Under the pieces are notes generated by a model that did not search any database, had not been told where the DNA came from, and saw only the letters and a list, made by a program, of their open reading frames with translations. Of a DNA stretch of 64,000 bases, positions 1-13,495 are shown in pieces. How positions within the stretch are numbered: position 1 is the stretch's first letter; each line of letters begins with the position of its first letter. A program made the position numbers and the translations under genes. The stretch spans positions 1,178,001-1,242,000 of the forward strand of contig JAWUZG010000135.1 of assembly GCA_036785705.1 (NCBI GenBank). Direction: 5' to 3'. This DNA comes from Acanthornis magna. Its lineage: Eukaryota > Chordata > Aves > Passeriformes > Acanthizidae.

Positions 1-3000
1 CTGGACAACTCCCTGTGCTTTGAGAACTAGAGGAGGCTTAGAAGCAAAACCTCATCTCCACATTCAGCCTGTTAAGTGCAGAATGGTTAAAAAGCATCAT
101 CTTCTCCCTTACAAGGACAACATGGAAAGGTGCTTCCCTGCCACCACTGCTGGCACATTTAAAGCCTCACTTTCTCCTACAAATGCCTCTTTCAGCAAGA
201 TCTGTTAGCACAGGCTCTTGGCTGTCTCCTGTATTCCAAGCAGTGTAAAGCATTTCCAAAATTCTTCTGTCTTTTCAGAAGCACAGAAGACACAGTCTTC
301 TCTGGTTTAGCTTAATTAAAGCAGCTCCCCCGATAAAAGGTCAGGTTATGCCTTTAAAAGGTTAAATTATGCCACATAATCAAATTAGGTTTTGCCGTGG
401 ACAGGCATAACTAAAGCTGCTTTTTTTCCCCCCTCATGAATACGAATGGTGTATTTATACCAAAAGCAAAAAGAGCTCAGTGAAAACTGACAAAGTGTGT
501 ATAATCCTTGGATGAAGTAGAAAAGCCAGAATCCATAAGCAACTTTATGTAAGAAGGATTCCCAAGTGGAGAATCACATCCTGAATGATGTTACTTTTCA
601 GAGGTGAAAAAGGAGCAGAGATTATCCCTCTACATCTTCTTCATGCCTGGTGTAAAATAAAGTGGGTTTTCTGGAAAAAAAAACAAACCAAACCATGTAG
701 CTTATGGATTCACTACTGAGCTAATCCCAGCTGTTCTGGGAGGAGAGATGCTCTGCTCCTGAAAGATAATCATTTATGGCTTCTTGCACCAAGAGGAACA
801 GAGCTTTTACACACCCTTCCAGAGAGACAACAGGCACCTACAGCTTTACTCAGCTGAAAAGGTCAGAAAATGGCCTTCTCTAGTTTTGGAGTGAATTCTG
901 AATTAAGTAACCAAATACAATCATACAGTGGATTCCACATTTCTGGAGCCTGCTTCTGATGTTCTTCCTAGTTCTGACAAAAAGGGTTTGGCTGAGAAGA
1001 GCCAGATCTGGCCTTTCATTGACAACAGGCTGCATTTCACTTGAGAAGATGCTCCACTCCACCACACATCGCCTGCTTCAACAACAACACAGAAGCCTGG
1101 GAGAAGTGGTACTTGCTCTTACAGCATCATTTGAAGAATCCTCAACAGAAGACAAGCAAGGAGATGCACTGAGGGCATGGAAAAGCCACCAGAACATGGC
1201 TGTGACGCTGATGTCCCTGAAGAGGGGTGTGCACCACACAGTGGGCTGTACATCCCAGTGCCAGCAGCTCCCTGGGTCTTTGTGTGCCTCAGTGCCACTG
1301 CACAGGGGTGGCTCACCACAGCTCAGCACCCCTCCACCTACTGCAACATTCCTTTCAGTGTTGCTGTCCTACAGGATCACTCTCAAATTGCAGACCTCAG
1401 ACTACCCTGGAAATTGAAATCCTCTGGAGAGTAAGTGCAAAGAGGATTACCTGTGACTCCCACTTCTCACCCAGCTGCACCACCATGGCTCCTCTGACCT
1501 CTGCAGTGGAACACAGGTCACACAGGCAGAACAGCAAAGCACTTTGGGGGCTTATTTTACCTTTTCCTCCCAGGAGAAAGGAAGACAGAGGTAAGAAACA
1601 CTACTTGCTAATATTTTTATTCTGACTATACACTTCCCTCCCTCTTCTGGTTTGCGACATTTCGCTGCTGCTGCTGACTGAGGTTTGCCACACTTCCCCA
1701 CAGAGGGGGCAGCACATGTGGGCCAGTCTGGCAAAGACTACCCTCTCCTTGGACACTCATACCCCTCACTCAGCTCAATAGGGCTCTTCTCTCCATGACC
1801 AGTTTTCATCCTCATCCCCATCCTGCAGCAGGAGCAGTGCAGTGTAATCCCTTACTCTGTGGTGCAAGAAAAATCAGTGCAGCTCATATTGCAAAGTCCC
1901 CAGGCAGCTCTACCTGGGAGCTTTCACACTACACTGGTTGGAGTTTTCATTGCCTTCCTGGCCCCTCGGACACCAGCACCTCAGAGGATTACACTGCTGC
2001 TCATTCAAGCAATAATAGTGAGTTTCTGGGTAAGCAGAAATGTAATACTTCAGGTGAAAGAGAAGATTTTGAAACAGAAAGTTACTTCACTTGACTGAGA
2101 TGGATGGCATAGCCTTATGTCAATTCCTGTATTTTACCTACAGGAAAGATCACCTCCTACAGTCCTTTAAGAGAGACCTACAGAAACCAACAGAGAATGG
2201 CTGAAGTTAAACACCAGCTTGGTTCTGTGTTTCAGACTTCAGAAAACCTTGGGGTGGCCAATTCAAGAAACAGATCTGAATCCAAAATCCAAACCCAGAG
2301 TAAAGATGCAAAAAACCTCTGGGGTCCTTAGAGTTCAAGGACCCCAGAGCTGACAGACACAGAAGCCTCAGAAAATGTGATCTCTTCATTCAATGCAGTC
2401 CTACAGCAACTGAAGCTTTTCTCATCTGCATTTAAGTCAATATCTCTTATAAATCTTTCTACCCATATATAGAGTGGGGCTACAGATTCAGAACTGCATT
2501 TGCATTTATGTGTCTCTTGGTTCCTGGTGTAGATGTAGGAACTTTCCTAGGCTTTCCTGTAAATAATCCTTGCAGACAAAACAAAACAACAACAAAAAAA
2601 GGAAAAGTAGCAGTGAAATATTTTCTGTTAATATAAATAGCTTAGGCAAGAGGTTAAGCTCATTCCTCCCAGAGGATGGGGAGATTCCTCTCTGATTAGA
2701 TTTCAGTAGAGTAGGAAGCAGAGAATTAGATGATGAGACAACATCTCCCACTCTGGACAGACGGAAGTGTTTAAAACATTTTTAAAACATAATGAAATGA
2801 CTAACAGATTTGGGTTTCAGTTTTTAAAATAATGTACTTAACTTTTAAATGCACCTGAACTTCATTCATTGCAGTGCTTAGAAAACATTTATCTTAATAC
2901 ACTCCATCAAACAGTGATAAGCACAATTTCCCTTTTATTAGTGTTGATTTATATTTACGAACATTTATCTTAAACACTTCCTTCCCTTCCAATGTTTAAA

Positions 3001-5434
3001 TTTTCTTTATAATTATGTGAACATCTTCTGTATTACAGGTCATCTACACAGAAATTATTTTTCCTCAAAACATAAATACGAACAATAACCCTGTTTCTGT
3101 AAAGATCACTACAAATACCTTGAATCTGTTGAAAACTGAAGCTAAAGCCACAATGTGTATTCCTCTTAAGTCCTACATAAGCTGTGAAAACTTTGATTCT
3201 TTAGCTCAGCTGGCTTAACAAAAACCCCACTAAATCAAACAAACAAAAAACCCGCATTTTTTTAAACTATTAGTTCTCTCCTGTGCATGTAACCCAAGAT
3301 GGCATTTTTGTCAGACAGAGACAGCTGGCAGTAAAGTTGCCTGTCTCTGTTTTGCAGATATTTGTAGTTGCCAGCTATTTGGAAGAGTCCCCAGTCTTGT
3401 CTCACAGCAAGTCAGGTTGTGTACCCAGCTGGCATCAAGCCACAGCCACTGTGGCAAACTGCAAAAGACTCTGAAGAAGGAACAGATTTTCACAGAAAGA
3501 CCAAAAGAAAGTAATTGGACTATGAAGTGCAAGACAAAAAGTTTAAGGTATTCAGAATGAAAACCTCTGCAAGAAGTTTTTTTTGGAGCTCTGCATTTCA
3601 GAATATCTTCTAGTTGGGATCATCTGTCCTTTCCGTGGGAGTGGTACCAGTGTGCATCTGTGAAAGCTGTCTAATCCAATCCCCCTGATCACATTAAGAG
3701 AATTTGTAGCATGTCCTTGAGCTCTTACCTGATTCTAGACAGAAGACATTTTAATAATAACTTCTTTAAGACACTCTAAACTCCACAGGACCCTGAACAA
3801 ACAAAAGTAGTTTTGAAGTAATGCACTTTTGTGGGAACAGCTACAATGAATCTTACATTCTGATGAGCTCCTAAAGAGTTAGGACAGAGTAAGGAAATAC
3901 AGAAATTAATATAGACATATTGATTAATCAGCCTATTTAGCAACAGTTGGGATGGTGAAAATGTCCATTCTGCACCCTGGAGAGCACACCCAGCAGTGAG
4001 CTCAAAGGGAGCCCCAGCACCAATGTGCCACCAAGGAAGGGACTCAGGCACACCAGGCAGTGCCTGCTTTGCCTCCACCAGGACTCCTCACAGGGACTGC
4101 AGGGACATTTATAGTGGTGTTCAGCACCAGCTGTGCCAGTGTGTGTGCACAAACATTCAGAAGGAACAGGGAAAGAAACGCCCTACTAGAGCATCATGGA
4201 TGTAATAACCACTTATTGCAGCAAAGCCACAAACAATTCGAGCAAGCCTTCACCAAAATGCTATTATCAAAGCAGGGGCAAGAAGTACACGGCCATAGAA
4301 GGGACAGCAGTCATCTAGAAATCACAGGAAACAGAAGACAGAAAGCCATGAGAACCACACTGATGATGGCTAATGAGAACTCAAAGGGAAAAAATTCCAA
4401 TTCCTCTCCTCATACTTGGCCATATTTTGAGCCACAGCTGCTGATGCTCACTTGCAACACAGGGGAAAATTATTTTAAAGAAGAAACTTCCAAAACTATG
4501 CAACTGTTCCTAGAAATTTTCACTATTTAGCAATGTATAAATCAGAATTACACATCAGCTTTGCCATTCATACCCTGGATTGTTGTTTCCATGGGCTGTC
4601 AAACTGTCTGTCTCTGTACCCTTACTTAGTGATTCACTTGTCACTTGCCTTCAAAGAAAACAGCTTTAAAATCTTGATTTAACAGGAACAGTAAAAGGAA
4701 ACACAGAACAACACATTATGAAAATGCCTTATAAAGCATCTGTTACAAACCTTCAAGTTTATTGCTTAAGGGATGGCAGCAGGTGTCCCATGCCCTGAAG
4801 CTGGTGAAAAATCTCTCCTACACTGCAAAGAACACCAGCAGTGTCAGACTCTGAGCATGAGCATGGCTCATCAGTTATTTAGCCAATCTAAAAGCCACAA
4901 ACTTGGGTGTAGTCTAAGAATGAGAGTGCAGATCAGAAGCATGACAAAGACCTTAGCACTCATTTGAGAAAATTATTTGAACGCCAAGAATCTCGAAGAT
5001 AGATCATTTTTTTGGTGCCTAATAACTGCTCTAGCATTAAAATGTTAGTTAGCGATGTTTGTTAGCTGCTTTTGGTTGAGTTCCACTTGTCTTTTTACTG
5101 ATTCTTTCTCTTCTGCCATAAGATTAGGGTGAGATTAGGACTTAATTTGTATGTACTGCTCTGTTCCCACTTTAGGGATGCCACAAAGTGAATATTTCTG
5201 GATTCTGAAAGAATCAGCTTTAACTCAGAGGGATAGAATTACTGTGGGAGTCCACTTCAGTTTGTTCTTTGTAGGTATTTCCCTCCTACCCCAGCAGCTT
5301 TCATCTGCAGATACTAGCTTTGCTACAGGTAGTAATAGTAGATTTCAACTCCCCTGACCTTCTTTTCAGCTAGCACCATTTCAGTGTAATTCTTTAAATC
5401 CCCCCTCCCTATACTGATGGCCATTTTTGAATGG
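1..5434. other. Unique non-coding sequence, no gene recognised
   Basis: A+T-rich single-copy sequence. The stretch 1070-1540 is richer in G+C and holds several overlapping open frames on both strands (up to 152 codons). They are mutually exclusive, have no recognisable domain, and look like chance frames in a stop-poor segment. A similar patch lies at 3940-4170. A small imperfect direct repeat (AGGTTATGCC / AGGTTAAATTATGCC) occurs near 341-374. I see no repeat family, CpG island or RNA gene here. Confidence 0.6.
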
Positions 5435-5472
5435 AGAGTGTCTTTAACCAGGGAGAATGTCTTTAACCAGGC
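5435..5472. repeat. 19-bp tandem duplication
   Basis: Two adjacent copies of a 19-bp unit share the core TGTCTTTAACCAGG, at 5439-5452 and 5458-5471. The spacing is exactly one unit, so this is a simple tandem duplication, probably from replication slippage. No function is implied. Confidence 0.8.
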
Positions 5473-8400
5473 AGACCTATTCCATACATCTCCCTTTGCC
5501 CAACAGTGCTGCACACCCACCTTGCCTTTCCCTTCTTTCCCATCTCCTCTCCTTTCACACACCAAAAACTCCAAACTGTGCTATGAGAACTAATTTTGAT
5601 AACTGAACTTTTAAGCCATTTGTAAAACTGAAGCCAGACCGTCCCGTGTGCCCCGCAAAACTTTTTTGCAATCATTTCTTCTGCTCCCTCATCCAAGCCA
5701 CAGACAGGAGTCCAAGACAGATTGCAGGTATTTTCTTTATTTTACATCAACTACTATTGATATTTAAATTGCACATCATGTTCTCTCTACCACAGGCAGT
5801 TTTAGCTGCTCTAGTTGTTTCATGGTCTTGCTTTTACAGAACTTCATGCCCCTCTGGTACTTCACAAGTGACTCTGCAGTTTCAGATGAATTTTGTTCGT
5901 GCATCCTGCAAAGGCAATTGCAGGCAGTGCACGTGGGGTGCCCAAACCAGAACTACATTCCAACGCTCCCACACAGCAAGGGAAAAAGGCCAGATCCATC
6001 TCTAATTTCCAATCTGCAAATGAAGTATCCTGTTTAACTTTGTGCTATTACATCATTTTCATTACACCATGCATCATTAAACTTTATAGGAACCTAACAA
6101 CATTCTGGCTCCAGAAATCTTAAAGGATTGCTAAATGCTGCTGTGGTACTACCTTGCCCAGATTGAAGAGAGCACAATTTTTTCAAGTTTTCTAACTGAT
6201 CACACTCAGGATAGATATAATCATGGTTACCAAAAGATATAAAATGACACAAAATTAGTCATTTCTTATTCCAGACTGCTTGACATATACTAAATTGGCC
6301 TGATTTAAAAGGAAGGAAAAAATTACCTTGAGGGTATCTAAGCTCACAGAGTTATTAGCCTGAGGCTCACTGAAGAATGGTAACACATTCATTAATTCCT
6401 AACATAACAAAATAGTCAAGGTGAAGAACCAGTCTTGAAATCCTCTGCACCCCATTTCTATTTAAACTACTTACTGTTTATTCACTGCCTGACTGCCCAG
6501 TCTGCAACACACTGCCTGCCTCAAAACCCAAAGGGGGTCTGGGGCAGTACAGCTTCACCTTAGCAGACAGCATTTGGTAGGACTGCCCCATTGCAGGACT
6601 TCTCAGCTGTTGTACTGTACATCAAAAGTGTCTGCACTTTCGATGCCAGAGCAGGATCTAATTTGCCTGCTTCACAAAAGGTTCTGGAGGAACAGCAGAT
6701 GAGGAAACACCATGCTTAAGCAATTAAAAAAAAAAAAATCTGACTTTTGCCATTTTCTGTGAAAAGGAAGGAAGAGAAGAAAGCTATTTTTCTATCAGAT
6801 TCCTGTTTTTTGGCTACTGATTCTTATCAATTCATTCAGACATTTTTAGGCTGTCCACTGAATCATAAAGGTCAAAAATTTACATCAAGCAAGAAACATA
6901 AATAGAGTTTGCTGAACTTGCCTATCAGTGGGCAGGAAATGATCCTTAGCTCTGTATTTTATTACTGCTGTGCCCAGATCGGCCGCACACATTTCTGCCA
7001 CAGCTCTCGAGCACATGTCCCACACAGCTCACCCAAGGCACAGGTCCAGGAAACTGGGCAGTAAATATCTGAGAGCTCCTAATAAACACAGAAGTGGCAA
7101 AAATGACACCTTATTGCAACTGACTAACACTTGTAGCCCCAGAGACAGAGTGAAATTGATGAAAACACCAGAGTGGCGAGCAGGGCACTAAGAAAACATT
7201 TTATTTGGCCAGTCTCTGTGGAAGGGCAAAAAAATAAACTGATAAATGAAAAGATCTCCACTTGATGATCAGTTATCCCTTGGCCCTGAACCAGTCCAAA
7301 AGCTAGGCTAGCTTTATTTCACAATCACAGAAATCATCAGACAGATAGGAAAAGTTTGCTTTACTGTTTTGACAAAGTGCTTAAAATTGGATCAGATCAT
7401 GTTTTCTTCCTGATATTCACTAATGCTCTGCCTGTCTCAAAAACTAAATAAGTAAGTAAGGTAATGATCCTCAGAGAGATTTCACAGAACTGAAACAATG
7501 GTGCCCTCTCCTCATCAAAATCCAAGATTTCAGCTGCTGTAATAAAATATTCATTATGATGGTAGTGAACCCACGACATTCCCTGGCTTATATTCACTAA
7601 AAACAATGCCCTAAATTCTATTTAAATACAGTGCTAGAGCAAGAATGGAACATAACAAAAAAATCTTGCAGAAAATCTGCTTGTTGCTGTACACAGTCCG
7701 ATCTGCTGGCTGAAGAGCAAACCAAACTTTTTCCTTCTATCAGCAAAGCTGAACCAGCTCTCTCTTAAAGCATGGATGAAGTTTTTCTGCCACATTTCAT
7801 AACAACTTTTTAATTAACTGCTGGCTGAGTCCACTTGGTGGACTTGAGGTCACATGGAGGAGACATGGCACCCACATCCAACAGCCACCACCTTCCCTTC
7901 CCTGCTGGACATACACCTGGCTCCACTTGCTGTGCATGCTGCAGGAGTTATGTGCTTTAAGCTGGGCTGGAGTTCAGCAGTCATGTGTGCCAAATTTTGT
8001 TCTGGTTAAGTCATAAATCAACTCTGGCAAGCATGGATATCAAGACTTTGTGTTGAAATTTTGGCTGGCCCTCAAAGAAACAAAAAGCTTAGAATGCCAC
8101 GAGTTCCTATGTGTGACTGATACATATTTTAAAGCAGTTCTACATCGCAAAAATTCCTTACAAAACCTTTGGTTCTAAGGTATTCCAAATATTAGCTTAA
8201 TAGAGAACCTGAAAAAGCAGAAAACTATCTGCTAGTTTAAATAATTCCTAAAAATTACAAGACTGTATTAGGTATGCCTGCCACAAAATTAATGGATCCA
8301 CAGTAGTACTTATATTCTAAATTTAAAAATTCTTTAATTAGCCATAGATTTTCAGTACATTCAATGGTTTGTATTAGAAAAAGCAACTGAGTTCAAACTA

Positions 8401-10205
8401 AACTTTCTATCATAGCCTTTGCTTTAAAAAGAAAAAAGAAAAAAGCAATTAAGTAAAGAGATTGACAGTGAAATATAACACACTGCAATTGTTCGTCTTA
8501 TGATCAGATTTTACCTGATAGGAACATACTCATTTAAGAGAGAAACACTTTTTCAGCTGCCAAGAACATGTACACACATAAAAGGAAACGCTGACTGCTC
8601 CAATGAATTTGATGGTTCATCTCTACTCTCAGGCGGTGACAATCTCCAAGAGCATCTACCATGGTCATTGCCACGCTGTAAGAACACTAATTAGAGAGGA
8701 GTCTAGCTGAACTCTAAATTGGTATTTTCTTCATTTGGATGTTTGACAAGTTCCCAGTAACAGGTTTGCTTGTTTTCCATGAGAATTAAAATTCAATGCT
8801 AAAAGCTATAGTTTCTCTTGTGCAGAAGGCTCTTCCACACTCTGACTCACCTGCAATTCAGAGCTACCACATGACTTGCATTGAAATGTCAAATCAGAAT
8901 GATGAAAATTAGCTAACTGTTATCTTTTTCTAGATGAGGACTATGCTCCACAGAAGACTATGTGATCTCATTACACAAGTCCCATGTCTACAAGATTTTC
9001 TGAATGAATTATCACTGATTAAGGTGTGGTTTGGCATGCAAACTGCCAGAGGCATCTGAAAAGCCCTGTTGTCAGTTGATGCATAATTTCCTTCAGTATT
9101 CAAAACAAAAGTAAGATTACGATCAGGTGGGCAGCAAAGACGCTTTCTTCACATGCAGAAATGTCTTATTACATCTCTTCTCTCTACCTTACTACTGCTT
9201 CCTAGAGCAGTTCATAACTTGCTTTTCACAAAGCTGTCTATAATCTGATAGCCTAAGTATATCCAAAGGTCCCCCTACCTTTCTGCCACCCCCTTTCATT
9301 TTCCTCCCCCTACATTTCCTGAGCAATCATCTTGCAAATTGAGACTATCACAAAACCTCGCCTATACTCTCTTTTCAGCTAAAAATCACTGTTTCATGAT
9401 TTCTTGGAAATCAGTGCCAGTGCTCCCTCTCACATTCCTGACCTGTCAGCACTGCATGGGCAGCCCAAAACCACACAACTGCCACACCGTGCAGCTGCAA
9501 GGCTGCACGGAGCTTGAGTCTGTGGAAGCAGAGGAAGGGGAGTTGAGGTAGATCACTGCCTTTTTCTGATACTTTGGAAATGAATGACGATATTCTACAA
9601 GCTGTTGGGATAATATGAACAAATGGCAGGCATATGTAACAAGCTCACAGATAAGGGACTGGATTTTCTATTAATCACTTGAAGTGTTTTCCAGTGGTAG
9701 CAGAAGAGAAAACCTCTGCTAGGGAGAAAATAATGTAAGTTGCATGACTACCTCCAAAAATGATAGATATTGTTACACATTCCTACATGCAGCAAGCAGA
9801 GCACATTGTCATGCCACACAAGCAATGCCTCCTGATGTGTGTTTTTGGGACTGTGCTAATGCCAAGACTGCAATTCTAGGGCTGCTTTTCCCAGGCACTA
9901 CAGAAGAAAAGCAGTGGACAATGTCTCATCTGAAAGGACCATACCATTTTGTTGCCCAAGCCAGGCATTAACACGGCATTCAAAAGCTCAAGTTCAATTT
10001 CTGTATTGGTTTTTTAAAAAAAAGATTAATTGGACATTGGGATGACTGTACATGCTGTGGATGTAAGGATAAAATACATAAAAAACAGCTCAGCAATTAA
10101 TCTTGCAAATTAGATTACAGAGATAAACTCTCTTTAGATTATCCTCATCAATATATATGAAAGCTGTAAAATCTTTTTGTAGCTGAAATTCAGGTTACTA
10201 AATCC
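5473..10205. other. Unique non-coding sequence, no gene recognised
   Basis: A+T-rich single-copy sequence with scattered short open frames of at most 119 codons (5646-6005, plus). None has a recognisable domain. A 12-A run lies near 6727. A C-rich pyrimidine stretch lies at 9268-9320. The G+C-richer patch at 7840-7990 was inspected for CR1 or LTR similarity and none was recognised. Confidence 0.6.
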
Positions 10206-10222
10206 AAAAAAAAAAAAAAAAA
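10206..10222. repeat. Poly(A) run, 17 A
   Basis: An uninterrupted run of 17 A. There is no adjacent retroposed gene or SINE that I recognise, so it is treated as a mononucleotide repeat. Confidence 0.85.
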
Positions 10223-12827
10223 GCCTATCATTGCTGGCTGTGTTTCCTACTAGGTTAGCTTTTGGCCACAGCAGACTTGAAACACAGTAGAGAGCTTTCA
10301 TTTCTAAAAATCCCACTGTTACAGTAACATCTTTTCAAATGTATCAGCATATTTTAATATGCCATAATTCCACCTAATTACTTACAGAGCCCTGGCAGAG
10401 GTTCTGAGAGGGCAGATGCATCTAACTCATATCCCTCGAGCCCGGGGGCAATGCAGGACACACTAAACGGAGAGCACCCACCTGCACATCCAACAGCTTC
10501 ATCATTCAAACCATGGCACAGATGCACCGAGGGTGAGAACCAAAGAACTGTAAAGGCCCAAGAAAGCTCACTATTCATAATCATCATTTTTTTAAAAGAT
10601 AAACCTTTCCAGCAGAACCCTCAGCTGAATAGCACAGAGTAAGAACTGGACAACAGACTTCCAAAAGACAGCTATGATAATGTATTTTCCCAAGGATTAA
10701 TATCCCTGCTTTCTTAATGCATGAAAATGGCAGCCGCTACCAAAAGTTTTCAGTACTGAATTTTCAAGTCAGTGTTTCAGGCAACCTTTAACAATTTTTG
10801 GTGTATTTAGAACATTACATTACTGTCCCTGTTTCATTATGAGAAACAGGGTATAGAGGGTACCAGGATGCCATACGTCCCTCAACTGATAAAGAACTGT
10901 GTTCTTTAGTCAGTCGTATGCATTTTGCTTCATCTTTTATATCTAAACGTGAATTTTCCCTAGTATGTATCATCCTAAGACAAAGCATTTTGTGTGACCT
11001 AATGAGATCAATGGACAGCAAACTCCAGTATACTAAGAATTATTAAAGAAAAGCCCTTTCCTGAATCTGACATCTCCTTTAGCACAAGGAATTCTAATTT
11101 TCCCTGATTTCACAGATGTTTTTCACCTGAATTTCCATCCTAGCATGGCAGCAGCCAGCAGCTGCTCTCCTGTCTGGAATACGTTGCTTTGAATGCAGCC
11201 TCTAGTGAAATACACACATGAAATCTGACGTAAATAGAATCTTGAGATATAAGAAGCCATAAAGGAGATTTGATGGGCTTTAACTGCAGCCAAATGATAC
11301 ACAAGGAACATACTCTGCAATAACATGTACCTCGTATGGATCCTATTTGCTTCCCCATGATAAAGTGGCAACTTAAGCTGTGAAAATTACTGCCATCCAT
11401 CTCACCCCATGCATTCACATGCTTGGGAAGCATAAGTGAATATGCAGCTACGTGTTTCGCAAACAAAATATTTCTCCTAAGATGAAAACGAGAGTAACTC
11501 ATTTCACAAGAAATGATTAGGCAATGCATGAAGCCTGGCATGAGTCCACCCTATCAAAGCCCAACAACCCTGCTGCACACTGAACTCTTCTGCTTTGTGG
11601 ACCAGAATCAGATCCACAGTACAAAGGTCCAACAACTGTGAAGTCAAAAGGGCAGAATTTTTTCCTTAACTCAAAATTTTCTTTGTTATATGCTACAAAG
11701 TCATGTCCTTTCTGCTATTTTTCTGCGCACTGTATTTGTTCTGTCCTCCCCCAGGATCTCACTGATCTCAGTGTGTTTGTATGATGCTTGATGCGTGAGG
11801 ACCACATGGCCATATGTCCTATAATGCAGATTTATAAGTGTATATATATAGGTTAATTGAACTAAAATAAACTCCAGTCCCCCAGCAGCAGTACATACCC
11901 ATGAGCAAATTGTATGTTCCGTAAAACACTGCTTGTGACTTTTAAAGACCCTTTGTTAAATTGTTCTTTTTATTTCAGGAATATTTCTTTGAAAGTCTTC
12001 TTTGAAATATGAGGCATATTTGCATGAGTTATGTCACTTTTCCTTTTTCTACATTACCAGTTCTTTATACATTTCTATCTGCATGATATCTCTTTAAATC
12101 TGATAGTTCTTTCATTCATTTATTTCTTTTATCTCTAATATTATCATCAAACTTTCATTTTCTGCCTCTGGTTCCTTTCTTTATCTCCTTTGCCACAGAG
12201 AGATCATAATCCCACATTATTCATTATCTGACAGTGATATTGAAGAAGCTATTGCTGCTTATGTAATAGGAAAATCTAATTATTTTAATAAAGATATGAT
12301 TGACTCCATCAGGTGATACCTTGGTCTGATTTTCTAGGACATTAACTCAGCAGAACTCTTACAGTCCCAATCTCTGTGGCTGATGGTAACATGGCACCAT
12401 AACCTGCTCCTGTAAATCTACCAGCAGGAACAGATTCCAACATTTTGCCCTAAGAGCCAAACACTACAGTATCTGCATATCTTTTTATGAAACAGAAGTA
12501 GTTATTAGTTACCAAATAAATTCAGAGCTCCTGGGACTGGCAGCGACATTTTAATTTGTCAAGTGGGATAGAAATTTAAAGCTGGTTTTACCCTGAACAA
12601 TCGACAAGATATTTACAAAATTAAAGAAACAAAAGAATGTTTCCACCAAGACACAATTTCTCATTCTAATGCCCTGCCTGTACTATCATTGCTTTCAAAA
12701 TGAAGAGTACACAGCACAGCACCTACTTTTATATTAGTCTCCATTTACTCTTCTCTTGTATTAGATGAACAATTCCTATGGACATTTTCACCCAAGTTTC
12801 TCAAACATTAACCATGTGGGGAAGCTT
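10223..12827. other. Unique non-coding sequence, no gene recognised
   Basis: Single-copy sequence. The longest frame is 133 codons on the minus strand (11140-11541). It has no recognisable domain and overlaps another frame of the same strand (11123-11371). The section 11980-12200 is strongly T-rich on the plus strand (many TTTCTTT/TTTATT runs) and may be the decayed remnant of an old element, but I could not assign a family. A short (TA)n run lies near 11842. Confidence 0.55.
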
Positions 12828-12867
12828 ATTATTCCCATTTTACAAATGAGAAGACTGTGGAGCTAAC
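12828..12867 (-). repeat. MIR-like ancient SINE remnant
   Basis: The sequence ATTATTCCCATTTTACAAA followed by TGAGAAGACTGTGG closely follows the antisense of the conserved MIR/CORE-SINE segment, whose sense strand reads as a 'cccatctgtaaaatggg' motif. Only about 40 bp is recognisable, as expected of an element older than the bird-mammal split. The assignment comes from remembered consensus; a profile-HMM repeat search would settle it. Confidence 0.5.
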
Positions 12868-12924
12868 ATTATATGTGATCCAAAAACACCAGAAAATGGT
12901 GACTTGTCTGCCTTTCATGCAAGC

Positions 12925-13048
12925 ACTGCCCAGAGCCTGCCTGGCAGGCAGTGCCACAGGCTGGGGGTCCAAACACCCTCTGGATGAAGAACCTTTTTCT
13001 AATATCCAGCATAAACCTCTCCTGACACAGCTTCATGCCATACACCTT
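12925..13048 (-). mobile_element. CR1 LINE fragment (antisense)
   Basis: The segment from about 12960 (CCCTCTGGATGAAGAACC, then CTAATATCCAGCATAAACCTC and CTGACACAGCTTCATGCCAT) follows the antisense strand of the C-terminal ORF2 region of avian CR1. The left boundary is uncertain because 12925-12960 is more diverged. The CR1 sense strand is therefore the minus strand. The copy is diverged and too short to encode anything. Confidence 0.65.
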
Positions 13049-13224
13049 CCTTTTTTACCTTATTTCCTAGAAAGGTTTCCTGTTCAGCCAAGACAGACAT
13101 CTTCCTCACCTGCTTGACTTCTGACATTTGGGAATTGCCTGTTCCTGTGCCCATAAGAGGTGATGTTTTAAAGGTGATCAGCACTGATGGACCCCAACAC
13201 CTGCAAAAAAATTTTCCTAGGTGG

Positions 13225-13490
13225 CCTTATTCACTAATTCCCTGAACATCCTGAAGCGTCCTCTCCTCATGTCGAGTATGGATTTTGCTGGCACTTTTCC
13301 TCCGATCACCAGAGATTATAAACTCAATCGCTTCATGGCTGCTGTGGCCAAGATGATCACCAATCCACACTTTGCTCACAAGACCCACTCTGCTGTGCTA
13401 TGGTTTAGTTGATACGGTGGCGTTCAACCAAAGGTTGGACTCAATCATCTTGGAGGTCTTTTCCAACCTTAGTGCTTCTATGATTCTAAG
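13225..13490 (+). mobile_element. CR1-type 3' end (sense on plus strand)
   Basis: From 13399 the sequence (TATGGTTTAGTTGATACGG, then AGGTTGGACTCAATCATCTT, GGAGGTCTTTTCCAACCTT and a terminal CTATGATTCTAAG) is a clear copy of the CR1-type 3' terminus, ending in a trace of the short terminal repeat. The stretch 13225-13398 directly upstream is an open frame (63 codons, 13221-13412) and may be the rest of the same element, but I could not match it with confidence. The orientation is opposite to the CR1 fragment about 180 bp upstream, so this is a separate insertion. Confidence 0.65.
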
Positions 13491-13495
13491 AGTGA

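Noticed and set aside
3199..3240. tRNA A-box-like TAGCTCAGCTGGCTTAAC
   Set aside because: No B box or cloverleaf follows, and no avian tRNA-derived SINE body is present. A chance match.
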